Shown: positions 10,579 to 22,576 of the stretch, one piece after another
How positions within the stretch are numbered: position 1 is the first letter of the stretch
Layout of the letters: each line of letters opens with the position of its first letter
Assembly (NCBI GenBank): GCA_029339195.1
Contig: JAPTJF010000055.1
Span: 154,802 to 218,801, forward strand
Origin: Micractinium sp. NFX-FRZ
Lineage: Eukaryota > Chlorophyta > Trebouxiophyceae > Chlorellales > Chlorellaceae
DNA length: 64,000 nt
Direction: 5' to 3'
The notes under the pieces: model-generated
The model's database searches: none
The model's input: only the letters and a program-made list of their open reading frames with translations
What the model was told of the DNA's origin: nothing
Translations under genes and position numbers: made by a program

Positions 10579-12798
10579 TCACGGCAGCTCCTCAATCAAC
10601 ACACGCGATCCAGGTGCCCGCCCGCCTCCCTCTGCCTCTGCCGCTGATGCTGCCCCACTGCCACCTGGCACCGCTTGCCCGCTGCCTGTCTGCGGAAGCC
10701 CCGCAAGCAGCGGCTGAAGCCCTGCTGCCGCTGCCGCTGCAGCCGGTTGGCTGCCGGCCCCCAGGGCTGCTGCATGCTTCTGGTGTTCTGCTGCAGTGGC
10801 CAGAGCCAGCAGCTCATACACCTCGAGCGGCTGCTCATTTGCCCAGGAGAGGAAGAAAAGGAGCTTGCGTTCGGCTGCCACAAGCCGCCGCCGCAACTGC
10901 TTCTGCTGCTGCAGGGGGTGGAAGGGAGGGGGAAGGATAGGGAACCATGTTGGTGCCAGCAAAAAGTACAGGTTTTTCAGCCACACGCAGCCAGAGGCAG
11001 CCATGCTGTGCAGCGTCGGAAATGTGGACTCCAAATCTTGTCAGCAACAGTGACCCTGCGCAGCAGCTGCTCCAGCTGCCACACCAGCCAGCCATCTTGC
11101 CTGCTTCTCCCGTGTGCTGCCGCCCTGGCCGCCGCCAGCGTCTCCAGCCTCCACCTGCTGCCGCGCGGCCTCCACGAGTCGAGAGGTGTCCATGAGCGCC
11201 GTGAGCACCACAGGGCGCCCCAGCTGCAGCATGGCTGCCACATCGGTCAGCACGCTGATGGCGAATGCGCGGCCGTCGCGGCTGCCCACCGGCGGCTGGC
11301 AGGCGCGCTGCACGCAGCCCAGCAGCGCCGGGGCTGCACCTGCTGCGCCCAAGTCGGAGCCTCCGCCGCCGCTACTGCTTGCGCCGGCGCTGCTGGCATC
11401 CGGGGAGGGCGGCGCCACGGCAGCCAGCACGGAAGAGAGTGCAAACAGCGTGTCTGCTGCATCTGCTGCCTCCCACTGGTAGTCGCCGTTGTACCGCCTG
11501 AGCGTGAGGCAGTACGCGTACAGCAGGTCCAGCAGCTGGTACTGCAGCAGCGGCGACGGCGACGCCTTGGTCAGCGCGCCCAGCGGCGGCAGCGGCCGGC
11601 TGGGCGGCGCCGGCAGCGTGCCAGTTGATGCCGGCCCTGCCGCCGCCTGCCCACTGCTCAGCACTTGCTGCTGCTCCTGCTGCTCCTGCTGCGGCTGCGT
11701 GTGGCAGTCCCTCTCTGCCCCTGTCGCTGCCTCTTCCCCTGCTGTCTCCGCCACCACCAGCGCTGTGCCGCCAGCGCTGAGCTCCAGGCGGGCCGCGTCT
11801 TCTGACAGCCACCAGGGACGCCAAGCCTCCACCGCCCCGCTCAGCTCGCCCGCTGCCAGCGAGCGGTGGAAGGCAGCAAGCTCTTCTGGAGAGAGGTCTT
11901 CTGGGGTCACCTCCAGCGCCCCTCCTGATGCTTGCATCTGCAGGGAACGGGGTGCAGGAGGAAGGGAGGGATGCAGAGCATGGGTGAGTGGGTGGATCAA
12001 GTGCGGGGGCATTTACGGTGGTGCAGAGGAGGCGGCAAGGGAGGCAGGCAGCTTGGGCAGTGAACCCTGCTGGCTGCCGCAGCGCCCGTCTCCCAGCGCC
12101 CCGCCCCGTGCCTGCATGGAACCAACACCCTGACAACTAACACAACCCACCTTGGCCAGCAGGCGGTGCAGCGTCTTCCCCGACAGCCGGCCCGCCTCCT
12201 CCTCATCCTCCTGGCTGCCGCCGTCGCCGCCGCCCTCTGACCCCTCCTCGTCCCCGCTTCCCTCCAACTCCTGTTGGTGCAGCCGTTGCAGAATCTCCAG
12301 CATGTGCTGCTTCTCATCCTCGCTGGCGCTGATGCTCTTCAGCTCCAAAACCGCGGCGTCCCTGCAGGTGGTGGCGGAGGGGAATGGAGGGCGACGGCAG
12401 GGGATTAGGGCCGAGGACGCTGGGACAAGCGGCGGCAGAGCTGCACGCTGACGGTGCTGGCACTGCAGGAACAGGAGGCATGCTGTGCTGCACACGATCA
12501 CCTGTAGAAGCCTTCGGTGCACCGCTCCGAGTGCTGTCGGTAGCAGTCCACCGAGCAGTAGCGCGCATTGCAGCGAGGGCAGGTGTAGTCGGCCGCCCGC
12601 TCGTGGCACCTGCAGCGGCGGCAGGCGGCGGCAGCAACAACACTTTGGTGTGATCTCATCGACTGCAAGCATGCGCATTTTCAACACATCAAATCCGGCA
12701 TGCTGCGTGAGCCGCAAGAGGCTGCTGCAGGCGCTCTCCACTGCGCGCCGCTGCGGCCGCACTCACACTCGGCACTGCATCGCTGGGGCTGTCGTCAT
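10579..12798 (-). CDS. ZNHIT2: Zinc finger HIT domain protein 2-like
   Basis: Exons: 12767-12798, 12502-12609, 12151-12361, 11085-11937, 10579-11036 (553 residues). A further 78-nt intron (10909-10986, GTGTGG to a pyrimidine-rich CTGCAG) is likely, which would give 527. The zf-HIT finger is complete: Cys9, Cys12, Cys21, Cys24, Cys29, Cys33, His37, Cys41. Acidic EDEEE and Gln-rich linkers follow, then the ZNHIT2 C-terminal helical region (WRPWWLSEDAARLEL, YQLLDLLYAYCLTLRRYNGD, ERKLLFFLSWANEQPLEVYE). In animals ZNHIT2 links the R2TP/RUVBL chaperone to PRPF8 in U5 snRNP assembly, and the same role is inferred here. The first exon is only 32 nt and encodes the CxxC start, which supports this ATG. 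Confidence 0.85.
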
Positions 12799-13196
12799 GC
12801 CATGTAAATGATTGAAAATCGCCGAAGCAAGTCCCGTCTAGAAGTACAGCAGAGGACGCTGCGACGCGCGACGCGCCACGACACCTCCAAGGAAACCCTC
12901 GCCGTCGCCTAGCTCTCGACCCACCACCTCACACGTCTTTGATCTGCGTGTTTCATCTGTTGAAACGCCTACCTGCCAGCCCGGGCGCCGTGGCGTGTGC
13001 CAGAGGCTGCACTTCCCGCTACACCAGCCGTGGGCATACAGGGACCGCCCTGATCGCTTGGTAGCAGCTGGCGCCGATTCGAGGCACATCAGCGACAGCA
13101 GAGAAGCCACTACTTGCTGCCTCTGCCGCCAGCGGCGGCAGCCTCGCTGCGTCCCACCGCCGCCGGCCCCGTGGGCAACCCCCGGCCTCTAGTCCA
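12799..13196. promoter_or_regulatory. Divergent promoter between ZNHIT2 and DA1 genes
   Basis: 398 bp between opposed ATGs. No TATA box or other named element was recognised. Confidence 0.35.
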
Positions 13197-16100
13197 ATGG
13201 AGTATTACCGGCACCAGCACGAGGAGACCCACTCACTGGAGCTGAGCGAGGAGGAGCAGCTGCAGATTGCGCTGGCGCTCAGTGCGGAGGAGCAGGCGGG
13301 CAGCGGCGCCTCTGCCGAGGACGAGCGCCTTGCCCGGCAGCTGCAGGTGGGCGGGCCGCCGTATGCGACTGCACCTGAACCCAGGGCCAGGGCTCCAGCT
13401 CGTCTGCCTTTGCGTGTGCGTGTTGTGGCCAAGCAGGCATGCTTCATGGAGCAGTGAATGAACAGTGGCGATTTTGCTCAACTGCTGGGCAGCTCGGTTA
13501 CGTTGTATGTCTGACCACCGCCTGCTTCGCTGCTTTCCCTAAGCTTCACTTCCTCAAGGGCACTGTGACATCCAGAGCTCTGTCAATCAAGTACTCAAAC
13601 TGTGGCTGCCTCTGCTGCCGCAGGAGGCTGAGTATGCGCATGCACAAGCGGCAGCAGCAGGGGCTGGGGCAGCAGGCGCAGCAGCAACCTCGGCAGCGGC
13701 GCCTCAGCCGCCGCCTGGGGCGGCGGCCCAACCGCTGCAGGCATCCGCCTCCAGCATAAACAGCCGCCCCCAGCCGGGCCCAGCAGGCAGCAGCCGCACC
13801 GGCAGCAATACTGACAAGATTGTAGACAACCTTCGAGTTGCTTCCGTGGACGCCATGCAGCGGCTGAGCAGCGGCAGCCAGGCGCTGTGGGGGCGGCTGA
13901 AGCAGATAGGCGATCAGGCGCCGCCGGCGCAGCCTGCGAGGCCGTACTACCAGCCGCCGCCGCCGGCAGCACACCACCAGCCGTACTACCCCCATGCCCC
14001 GCAGCCCTACCCTGCGCCCACCTACACCCATCCTGGCGCCGGCATGGGGTGGCAGCAGCAGCAAGCGCAACATCCCCAGCACCCCCACCAGCAGCCCCAC
14101 CAGCAGCAGCCCCAGCAGCAGCCCCAGCACCACCAGCCGCAGCCAGCCTCAGGCCGCAGGCAGCTGAGCGAAGACGAGGCGCTGGCACTTGCGCTGCAGC
14201 AGCAGTTCGACTTGGAGGAGCAGCAGGCATGGCAACGCCAGCAGCAGCAGCAGCAGCAGCAGCACCGGCCGGTGGCGACTGGCCCGCTGGGCGCAGGCGC
14301 CGCTGCAGCCACAGCGGCGGCGGCGGGGGCGCCAGTGGCTGCCGCCCGGCCCGCCCCCAGCAGCTCTGCATCACCGGCAGCAGCAGCAGCAGCGCCACGA
14401 CCGGCTGCAGTAGCCCCGCCACGAGCGCTGGTATCACCCCCCTCAGCTGCGCCTGCGCCCACGGCTGTGCCAGCAGCGCCAGCGCCAGTGGACCGCAGCC
14501 GCTGCGCCGGCTGCGGCGGCACGCTGTTCAGCGTCCTGGGCGGGCGGCGGGGCGCCTACATTGCGGCTCTGGGCCGCCACTGGCACCCGGGCTGCCTCAC
14601 CTGCGGCGGCTGCCGCAAGCCCATCGGCAGCACCAGCGGCGTGTCGTTCACCGAGCGGGACGGCCTGCTCTGGCACCTCCCCTGCTTCAGGGAGAAGTTC
14701 ATCCCAAAGTGTGCCGTCTGCCACGACTTCATCCCAGAGCAGGTGGGCCTAGAGCAGGTGTTGCTCCCGCCCAGGGGCCGCTGCCAGCTGTACCACCCCA
14801 ACAGTGCTGCCCTGCTCTTGGATGTGCTGCCTCGTAGGGTGTGACCAAGCCCGGCTGGGCAATGGCAGATAGCTCTGATGTGGAGATAATTTGCACCTAG
14901 TATCTCCAGTGGTGCGGACGGATGCCTGTTGAGCAGTGCAGGCGCCATCAGGCTTCCAGCCACAGCATGCCACCCTCACCTCTTGCATGTAGAACTTGCA
15001 TGTAGAAGTAACACTCACCCTGCCTGCTCCTTGCAGGGCAACCGGCGCATCGTGTGGAACGAGGTGCCCTTCTGGAAGCAGCGGTACTGCCCGTCCCACG
15101 AGGGCAGCACGCCGCGCTGCGCCGGCTGCGACCGCCTGCGCCCGCATGGCGAGGACTGGGCTGAGCTGGAGGACGGGCGGCAGCTGTGCCTGTGCTGCCT
15201 GGACACCATGACCACAGGTATCCTGCTGTTCCTGCTGTGCCTGCTGTGCCTGGACATCATGACCACGGGTGCCTGCTGTGCCTGCTGTGCCTGTGCTGCC
15301 TGGACAGTATGACCACAGCTGAGAGGTCGCTCCGTGCTCAGCGAGCTGGGCTTGGGGCAGGGCGGCCAACTGTGCAGCGCACAGAATGTATTTGCCTGTG
15401 CATGGCCGCTCGCCTGCCGGTCTGCGGCCTGCCCGTCTCCACACCATCTGCCCGCTGACGGACCCCTTTCCCCTTGACATCTCCCCAGTTGAGCCTCTCG
15501 TTCCACCATGACCATGACTGCCTGCCTGCCCTCGCTCCCTCCCGCTCCCACTGCTCACCCTGCCTGCAGACACGAGGGATGCACAGCCCCTGTGGCAGTC
15601 GGTGCTGTCCTTCTACTCCGACCTGGGCCTGGCGCTGCCCTCCGTGCCCCCCATGATGCTGGTGCGCTTTCAACTGTGTTGCATGTAGACCCCAGGACAG
15701 ACAGCTGCAGCTGGGTGGTCAGATGTGGCTTGTGATGAATCTGTACATCACTAGATTACATTGGCTGGCGCTCGTCTGTTCTGCGCCAGCACCATGCACA
15801 GATCACGTGCTGTGCAGCCGGTGCAATGCATCCGCTGCCTGCTGCCTGACCCTTCCCACCTTGCACCTTCACTGTCCACGGCCTCCCTCCAGGTGGACAG
15901 CGGGGCACTGAACGAGGCGGAGGGGCAGGAGACGCACGGGCGGGGGCGCGGCGGCGGGCCCGTGTTCCATGTCCGAGGTACGCCTGCTTGTTTTGGGTGT
16001 GTCCTTGCGGGTTGGGCAGAGGGGCTGGGGTAAGTGCCTCCCAACCGGCCGTCACAGAATCCCCCTTCCCTTGCGTTGGCCCCTCGCCCTCCCTTCCCCT

Positions 16101-17390
16101 TCCCGGCCCGCCTGCACTGCAGGCCTGACCCTGTCCGAGTCGTATGCCTCCATCCGCTCCATCCTGCGCATCCCGGGGGGCAACCCGTTCGCTGTGCAGG
16201 TGGGCTGGGCTGGGCTGGTGGATACAGCCCCAGGGCGGAGGTCGGATGGGCCAGCGGAGAGGAAGTGAAGCAGAGTTGGGCGATTTGGGTCGGGTGATTA
16301 TGTCGGGTTGAACGATCGTGCAAATTCCTGGCATTGTGCACCTCCTGCTGCTACTTGTCAGCACTGCCCGGTTTGAACCACTCAACTCTCTCCCCCTTTT
16401 GTTGCAGCGCGAGTCGGTGCAAGTGGGCCCCACGCGCTGCGACGTCACCGGCATCCTGGTGAGCGGGTGGAGCTGCGTCAGCACGGCATGCATGCTGTGG
16501 TGGCTGGGAAGCAGGGGGCGGGGCGTCTGCTCCCGCCTTTCCTCCGCCTTCTCATGCCTGGCGGCCTGCCTGTCTGCCCGCCTGGTTGGAGCACGCTTCA
16601 GCCCGCCTGCCCTGCCCATTCATCTCGCCGCGCCTTCCATCCCCTCGCCGCCCTGCCCCGCTCCCCCCGCCCCTCAGGTGGTGTACGGCCTGCCCCGCCT
16701 GCTGACCGGCAGCATCCTTGCCCACGAGGTGCTGCACGCCTACCTGCGCATGAACGGGTGCATGGACCTGGCGGAGCAGGTGGAGGAGGGGCTGGCGCAG
16801 ATCATGGCGCTGCTGTGGCTGGAGGCGCAGGCGGAGAAGGTGAGGGGGCACGTGTGGTGCTGTCTGCGAGCATACGTGGGTGTCAACGCCTGGCCTGGGG
16901 TCACGGTACTTTGGGCAGCAGCGCCTGTGAAGCATGCACCTTCAATTTTGCCCAACTGTTATCGTGTCCTTGCTCCCACAGGGGTTCAAAGATGAATATG
17001 AGGAGCGGCTGGCCGCCTACCTGGGGCATCAAATACGCAGCGACACCTCAGTCATATGTGAGCCTCAATTGGTGGGGGTGCTGGTTCCACAGGCCTGCTG
17101 GCTGTGCCGCCTGCCCTGGTGTCCGACAGGCTTGTACTTGGGCACCATGCGCATGCACAGCACAGCACCCAGGGGTGATTTCAGCACAGAGTGCCAGAGT
17201 GTGCACACACACACGTTGCCCCGGCCCGGTTGCAGCTTGTCAAGGCTCTGCTGCCGCCCCCGCCTGCTGCTCCTGTTGGCTGGCTGCAGACGGCGACGGC
17301 TTCCGGGCCGCTCACGGGGCTTTCCAGGTGCACGGCTTGGAGAAGGTGCTGCGCCACGTGCGCCAGACGGGCACCTTCCCTCCCAGCTAG
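13197..17390 (+). CDS. DA1: DA1-type ubiquitin receptor and peptidase (UIM-LIM-DA1 peptidase)
   Basis: Exons: 13197-13346, 13624-14742, 15037-15217, 15570-15661, 15893-15977, 16123-16199, 16408-16458, 16678-16839, 16982-17057, 17290-17390 (697 residues). Plant DA1 is a ubiquitin-activated metallopeptidase that limits organ growth. Two ubiquitin-interacting motifs are visible: [18 protein letters not shown] (about 15-32) and [15 protein letters not shown] (about 229-243). Between and after them lie Gln/Pro/Ala-rich disordered segments. The LIM domain starts at [10 protein letters not shown] (about 344), and a second Cys cluster includes [14 protein letters not shown]. The peptidase helix carries the zinc motif HEVLH (601-605) followed by AYLRM. 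The C-terminal [18 protein letters not shown] and [14 protein letters not shown] match the DA1 end. Intron 3 repeats the exon 3 end twice. Confidence 0.92.
15184..15320 (+). repeat. Three tandem copies of DA1 exon 3 tail and donor
   Basis: The exon end CTGTGCCTG...CTGGACACCATGACCACAG/GT at 15184-15219 recurs at 15235-15270 (CTGGACATCATGACCACGGGT) and at 15285-15320 (CTGGACAGTATGACCACAGCT). Spacing is about 51 and 50 bp. Copy 2 keeps a GT, copy 3 has lost it. Confidence 0.75.
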
Positions 17391-17549
17391 CCCGCCGGCT
17401 GGCTGGCCAGCACAGCAGCCAGGGGGCCTGTGCAGTGCACATAGCATGTTACGCAAGTAAATGCTGTACACTATAGACCGAGCTATGCGCCGTCGGTTCC
17501 CGCTGCCTGCCAAGCTCTGCTGGCGCCTAGATACTGAGCAGGTACCAAG

Positions 17550-17554
17550 TTACA
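17550..17554 (-). terminator. TGTAA signal of the sulfhydryl oxidase gene
   Basis: Minus-strand TGTAA, 186 nt after the stop at 17740. Confidence 0.5.
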
Positions 17555-17575
17555 ATTTAGCAAGGAAGACAGTGA

Positions 17576-17580
17576 TGTAA
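17576..17580 (+). terminator. TGTAA signal of the DA1 gene
   Basis: Plus-strand TGTAA, 186 nt after the stop at 17390. It lies beyond the opposing gene's signal, so the two 3' UTRs should overlap by a few tens of nucleotides. Confidence 0.55.
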
Positions 17581-17739
17581 TTCTAGAGGATCGTGGGAAG
17601 CCAAGAGAAGAGAGCACGAAGCGAGCAGTGTAGTGCAGGTCCTGGGTAGGTGCGGCCGTGGGGCTGGCTGCAGGCCCGCGTATTGCAGGCAGGCAGGCAG
17701 CCAGGCCAAGCCCAGTCAGAGCCAGCTGGCGCCACATGG

Positions 17740-19549
17740 TCACATGGTGCGGCTCTCTGACTTGCGCAGAGAGTACTGCCCGCTGCGCCGCAGCACGCCA
17801 TACACGCAGGCCGCCACCGCGCCCAGCACCAGCCCCGCGTCGCCCCACCCCGCGCCCTTCCTCCTGCCGCCGCCGCCGCCGCCGCCGTTGCCGTTGCCGG
17901 CAGTGGCGCCCTGCTGCTCGGGCTGCTCGCCGCTGTAGTAGGACAGCAGGAATTTGTACACCTCCTCTTCGTCCCAGGGTACTGCCTCATCCTTGGAGGG
18001 CCCCTGCCCCTCCGCCTTCCTGCGGGCAGGCGGGGGCAGGCGCAGCGAGCGGGCAGGCAGGTGGGTGTGCCGGCCAAGAGGCATGTGGGGAAGTGCCGGC
18101 CAAGAGGCATGTGGGGAAGGGCCCCACATGCCTCGCTGCGCTTGCAGGGCAATGCCCCCGGGTGAGGTGTGTGGCAGGCTCATCAGCAAAAGCAGCACAT
18201 CTCTCCCCCTGCTGCCGCTGCTGTGCTGCTGCCTGTCATGCTGCGCTGTGACGAGTAGTCGAGTGCATGGCTGGCAGGCTGGCCGCCCTGCCCCCGCAGG
18301 CGCACCTGCACTTGGGGCACAGCGTGGCAGGCGGGAACTGCGAGTGCGGGGATGCGGGGTCCCCCTTTGAAGGGTCGGCTCTCTCCTCTGCACCCAACCG
18401 CCGGTTGACCTGCACCAGTTGCAAAAGGGCGAGCAAGAGGGTGTTGTGTGTGCTCAGGAACATGCAGCTCCAAGGGTTGTTCAAGGGAAACAATGCAACG
18501 CAACTGGGCGGGCAGACGCAGCAGCGGTGGCGGGAGCGCAGGGACTGCCAGGTGTTCCAAGCACACCACCGGGGGTCCAGCCCATGTTGTGCACACCAGT
18601 GCACCGCCCTCCCCAGCCCAGAATCGCTTCCAGGACTCCCTGCCCGCCCCTTCCCCAAGCCAGCCAAAGGCAGCCTGGATGCTGGCTGCCAGTGCCTCAC
18701 AATGTTGTGCGTGCGCCACATCCAGAGAACAGCGTCCCGCTTGCGCGCCACCGCCACCGCCTCCTCTCCCCCCGCGTGCTTCACAAAGTGCTTGGCACAC
18801 TCTGCACACTGGAAGTAGCTCTGCACGAAGCCCTTGACAGCGGCCAGAAATATAGCGCCGGCGTTGTCGGTGTCGGGCAGGCGGGAGGCCAAGGTGTGGA
18901 ACAGCTGCCAGAGGCCGCAGGTGTAGCCTCGGCTGTCGGGGCGCGTGCCGCGGCAGCCGTGCCACTCCTGCAGGGGCGGGGCGGCCAGGGGAGCAGGGCG
19001 GGGCAGGGGGCATGGCGAGGCGGGGTGAGGCGGGCAAGTGGGCAAGAGGAGAGGGGTCGTGGAGGTGGCGCCGGGGCAGCTCAGCAGGCTGCATCCGTCC
19101 AACTCCAACAGCAAAGCCAAAGCCACCCTGCCTAAACCCCAAGAGCAGCTTGCCCACCTTGAAATTGGCGCCCGGGCAGATCTGCAGCTGCTGCAGCCCC
19201 TTCTCCGGCTCATCTGCGTCATCGGGCCACAGCTCATCCAGCGCCTCCTGTGCCTTCTCGGCTCCCTTGAGGCAGCTGCAGGCAGGGGCAGGCAGGGGGA
19301 GGATTGAGGCAGGGGTTTGGCATGTTGCCACGCTGCAGGTCATCCAGCGCTCCTCACGAGCCTTCTCGGCTCCCTTCAGTCAGCTGCAGGGTGTGGAGTT
19401 GACAAATTGGAGGGCAGTGACCATACCCACAGCAGGCCCACTGCTCCCCCCCTGCCTGCCCACCCCGTTGCACAACACTCGTCTCCTCCGCTTGCGGGTC
19501 GACGCGCAGGTTCACCCACCGGGCCCCTGTCCTGCCCCCGGCCATGCCT

Positions 19550-19586
<37 letters not shown>

Positions 19587-21173
19587 AACCAGCACGCCAA
19601 ACCGCACCTCCCCTGCACCTCTCCCGCTCTGCCCGCTCCTCTCCTGCACCCTGCCCATCCCACACCCCTGGAAGTACGGAAGGAAGGAAGGCAGGAAGGA
19701 AGGAGGGACGGAAGGAGGGAACGAAAAATGCCACACCCCTCCCCTCACCTCTCGGTGGGGTGGTTGTCTGCCAGCAGGTCCACCCAATCCTTGAGCGCCT
19801 GCCGTGCCTCTGGGCCCTTGAGAAGCAGCGGGGAAGCTGCCAGGTACTGCCACGCTGTGATGGTGGCCCCCTCAATGTCATTCAAGTCCCCACGCTGCTG
19901 CTGCTGCTGCCACTGCCTCTTCCCCTGCTGCACCTTGACGCTGCCATCCCCATGCTCGTGCGGTATGAGAGCATCAGCACCGTGGACCAAGCCGGCGCCG
20001 GCCTTGCGCCCACCTGCAGCTGCGCCGACTGCTGCTGCCGCACCATTGCTGCCGCCGCCCTTGCCGAGCGTGTCGAGGTTGAACTTGCTGCAGGGCAGGG
20101 ATGAGCGCGTATGGAGGAGGCAGACGCCTCAGCAGCAGCGGCAGGTGCGCTCATGAAGCAACTGCCATGAGCACGCTAGATAGAGGGAAATCGAGCTGCA
20201 GGCAGCTGGCAGGCCTCACGCCTCTGTGGCTGGTGTGAAAGAACCCTGCACTCCCCACCGTCGCCCACCACGCGCCCCGCCCTGCACTCACACATTGAGC
20301 TTCATGCCGATAAAGGCGATGACGCTGTCGGCATGCCGTGACGCCGGCTGCACGTCAATCAGCTTGTCCAGCGCCTCGGCCGCAAAGTCGCCCGCCTGCC
20401 CCAGCTTCAGGGTGGGGTACCCCCGCACCTTGAACTTGTTGCACACCGCGCCCTACAAGCGGCGTATGTTGTGTGCGTGGCACAGGTTGAGGAGGTGAAC
20501 ACAACAGCCAGGGGGCCCGACAGCCAATCCTCGAGCCATTGGCGCAGTCCATGCACGCATGCCAACGCCACCACACACTCCACAGCAAGCAGCCAATTGA
20601 CCGGACAGCTGGCAAAGCGTCAAATATACACACGGTCGCCAGCTCTCACGTGGTTTGCGCAGTCCACGCGTGCCACCGCCACCATGGGCTCCTGCTCCCC
20701 CCGCTCCAGGAAGAACGCCGCCACCTTTTCGTACTCGGGCTGGAAGTGCTGGCAGTGGGGGCACCTGCCAGGGCGGCAGGGGGACAGACGCAACCAAGGA
20801 GGGCAACAGGGGAGAAGGTTGGCAGCCTGGCCAGCTGGAGGCGGGCCAAGGCAGCGCCGCCCGGCCAGGCTATGAGCGCTCGCCGGTTGCGTGCGCAGGG
20901 CTGCCGCCTGGTGCATGCACACAACCGTAGGGTGCGGCGCAGCACCCACCAGTGCGCGTAGTACTCCATCAGCACCCAGCGGTCCTCTGGCAGGTCTTCT
21001 TTCAGGGTGGGCGTGAACGTGTCTGCCGTGAGCTCCAGCATGCCAGGTGGCGCCTTGGCGTGGCCCTGCGCCTCCATCGCCACCACAGCGCCTGCCACAG
21101 GGACTGCCACAGCTGGCAGCGGCGCCGCCAGGGCTGCCAGGGCCAGCAGGGAGGAAAGGAGGAGGAGCCGCAT
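17740..21173 (-). CDS. QSOX: Quiescin sulfhydryl oxidase-like protein
   Basis: Exons: 20950-21173, 20650-20764, 20292-20452, 19749-20087, 19158-19275, 18701-18967, 18306-18409, 17740-18019 (535 residues). QSOX introduces disulfides into secreted proteins, passing electrons from a thioredoxin domain to an FAD-bound Erv domain and then to oxygen. A signal peptide opens the protein (MRLLLLSSLLALAALAA). The thioredoxin active site is WCPHC (75-79), with VRGYPTLKL for the cis-Pro loop. The Erv domain has RGYTCGLWQLFHTLA, the redox pair CAEC in YFQCAECAKHF and the FAD-binding LWMWRTHNIVN. A later CPKC is the distal Cys pair. Residues about 490-515 form a single membrane span near the C-terminus. 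This start is supported by the signal peptide. Confidence 0.92.
18068..18119 (+). repeat. 26-bp direct repeat in QSOX intron 7
   Basis: TGCCGGCCAAGAGGCATGTG-GGGAAG occurs twice in perfect tandem (18068-18093 and 18094-18119). Confidence 0.85.
19227..19388 (-). repeat. Fossil copy of QSOX exon 5 start in intron 4
   Basis: The acceptor and first about 45 nt of exon 5 (start 19275) recur 108 bp upstream at about 19339-19388. The copy keeps AAGGGAGCCGAGAAGGC but has TGA where the exon has TGC (stop in the second codon). Confidence 0.75.
19551..19584 (+). repeat. (CA)17 microsatellite in QSOX intron 4
   Basis: 34 nt of perfect CA dinucleotides, followed about 90 bp later by a GGAA-rich stretch. 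Confidence 0.95.
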
Positions 21174-21757
21174 CGCTGCGGAGGAAGGGACGCGGCGGCA
21201 AGAGCGGGCGCCCGTGGGCAGCGCCACGTACCGCTGCCGCCGGTGGGGCTGCCAGCACCCGACGCGGTGGCGGCTGTTGAGCGGCCGCTGTGCGCACTAC
21301 TATAGATACACCTGTGCAGCAGCACCAGCTGCTACCGCCCGCCGGCGGCTGCTGCGCGAGGGTCGTGCTCGTCCTGCGAGCTCCCAGCTGCTGCAGCCCC
21401 GTCTAAAATACGCACACACGAGCGTATTCTACGGATGCACCCCCTGATCGGTCCAGAGGCGTTCAAGTTTTCGCAGCCAAAAGCTGTACCGCTCGGCAGT
21501 ACCCCTGCTGCCGGCGCTTGCTGGCAGCTCTGAGCCCGCTTGGTGCGAGCTCACATCCTGCAGTCACATCCAGCGCGGTGTCCGTCACGCCCTGGAGCAC
21601 ATGGCGGGTTTCCGCTTGTGAAACCCCAGAAATGTCGGCAGGAGCGGCTTCCAACCACAGACCCAGCTCCAGCATCATCATCGGCAGTCAACCACTCGCC
21701 GCCGGGCAGAGCGCCACGCATGGCACCAGAGCCCCGCCGCCTGCCTGCAGCCCACAT
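21174..21757. promoter_or_regulatory. Divergent promoter between QSOX and DNA polymerase genes
   Basis: 584 bp between opposed start codons. No clear core element was seen. Confidence 0.35.
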
Positions 21758-22543
21758 ATGCTAAGGAGGCGTGCGGCCTCGGTGCTGCGCTCCGTGGTGG
21801 CACAAGCAGCGCAGCCAGCCAGCGTGCCGAGGTGCGCGGGGTGCGCAGCTGCTGCCGCCAGCGGCGGCAGACGAGCGGACGTGCTCGGCAGCCCTGCAGT
21901 TGAGCATGCAGGGGCTCTCTGCCTGTGTGCCCTGCTCACCTGACTCCTCTGGTCCTGCCCCTTGCAGCGGACCCCAAGGGATGGCTTACACGCACTCCGT
22001 TGGGCCCAGCATGCGCAGCCACTTGCAGACGGGCACGCAGCAGTATGGCACGTCCGCTGATGCGGCGGCGGCGCCTGGCACGTCGGCGCGCAAGCCGGGC
22101 AAGGCTCGCGAACTTTATAAGAGACTGCAGCGGACCAAAGAGCACGACCATCAGGTTGCCAGGCTGACACAGCAGCAGGGGGCTGAGGGGCCTCCCATAG
22201 TGCAGCAGCCCCATGCCTTTCAGCTCTCTTTGAACGGCAGCAGCAGCGGCGTAGGCTCCGCCGCCCGCAGAGGCAGGCCTCGTGGCACCGTTGCAACAGC
22301 AGCAAGCAGCGCCAGCAGCAGCCTTGAGACAGCGCTGCCGGCTGCACAGACCTGGCAGGCTTCAGCTGCGTCAAGCAGCGGCAGTGGCCTTGGTGCCAGC
22401 AGCAGCTCCACAATCCACGCAGAGCAGCCAGCGGTGCCATTAGCGGCAGTAGCAGCAGCAGCAGCAGCAGCCGTGCAGTCCACTGGTGCAGCCACGCACG
22501 CGCCGCCGCCTCCTGACTGGCCACCGCAGCCGCGCTCATCAGC

Positions 22544-22576
<33 letters not shown>

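Noticed and set aside
21831..21967. Very short 43-nt intron (21925-21967) at the POP N-terminus
   Set aside because: Possible by phase, but AG/GTGCGC at 21832 gives a better donor and a normal intron length; kept only as an alternative.
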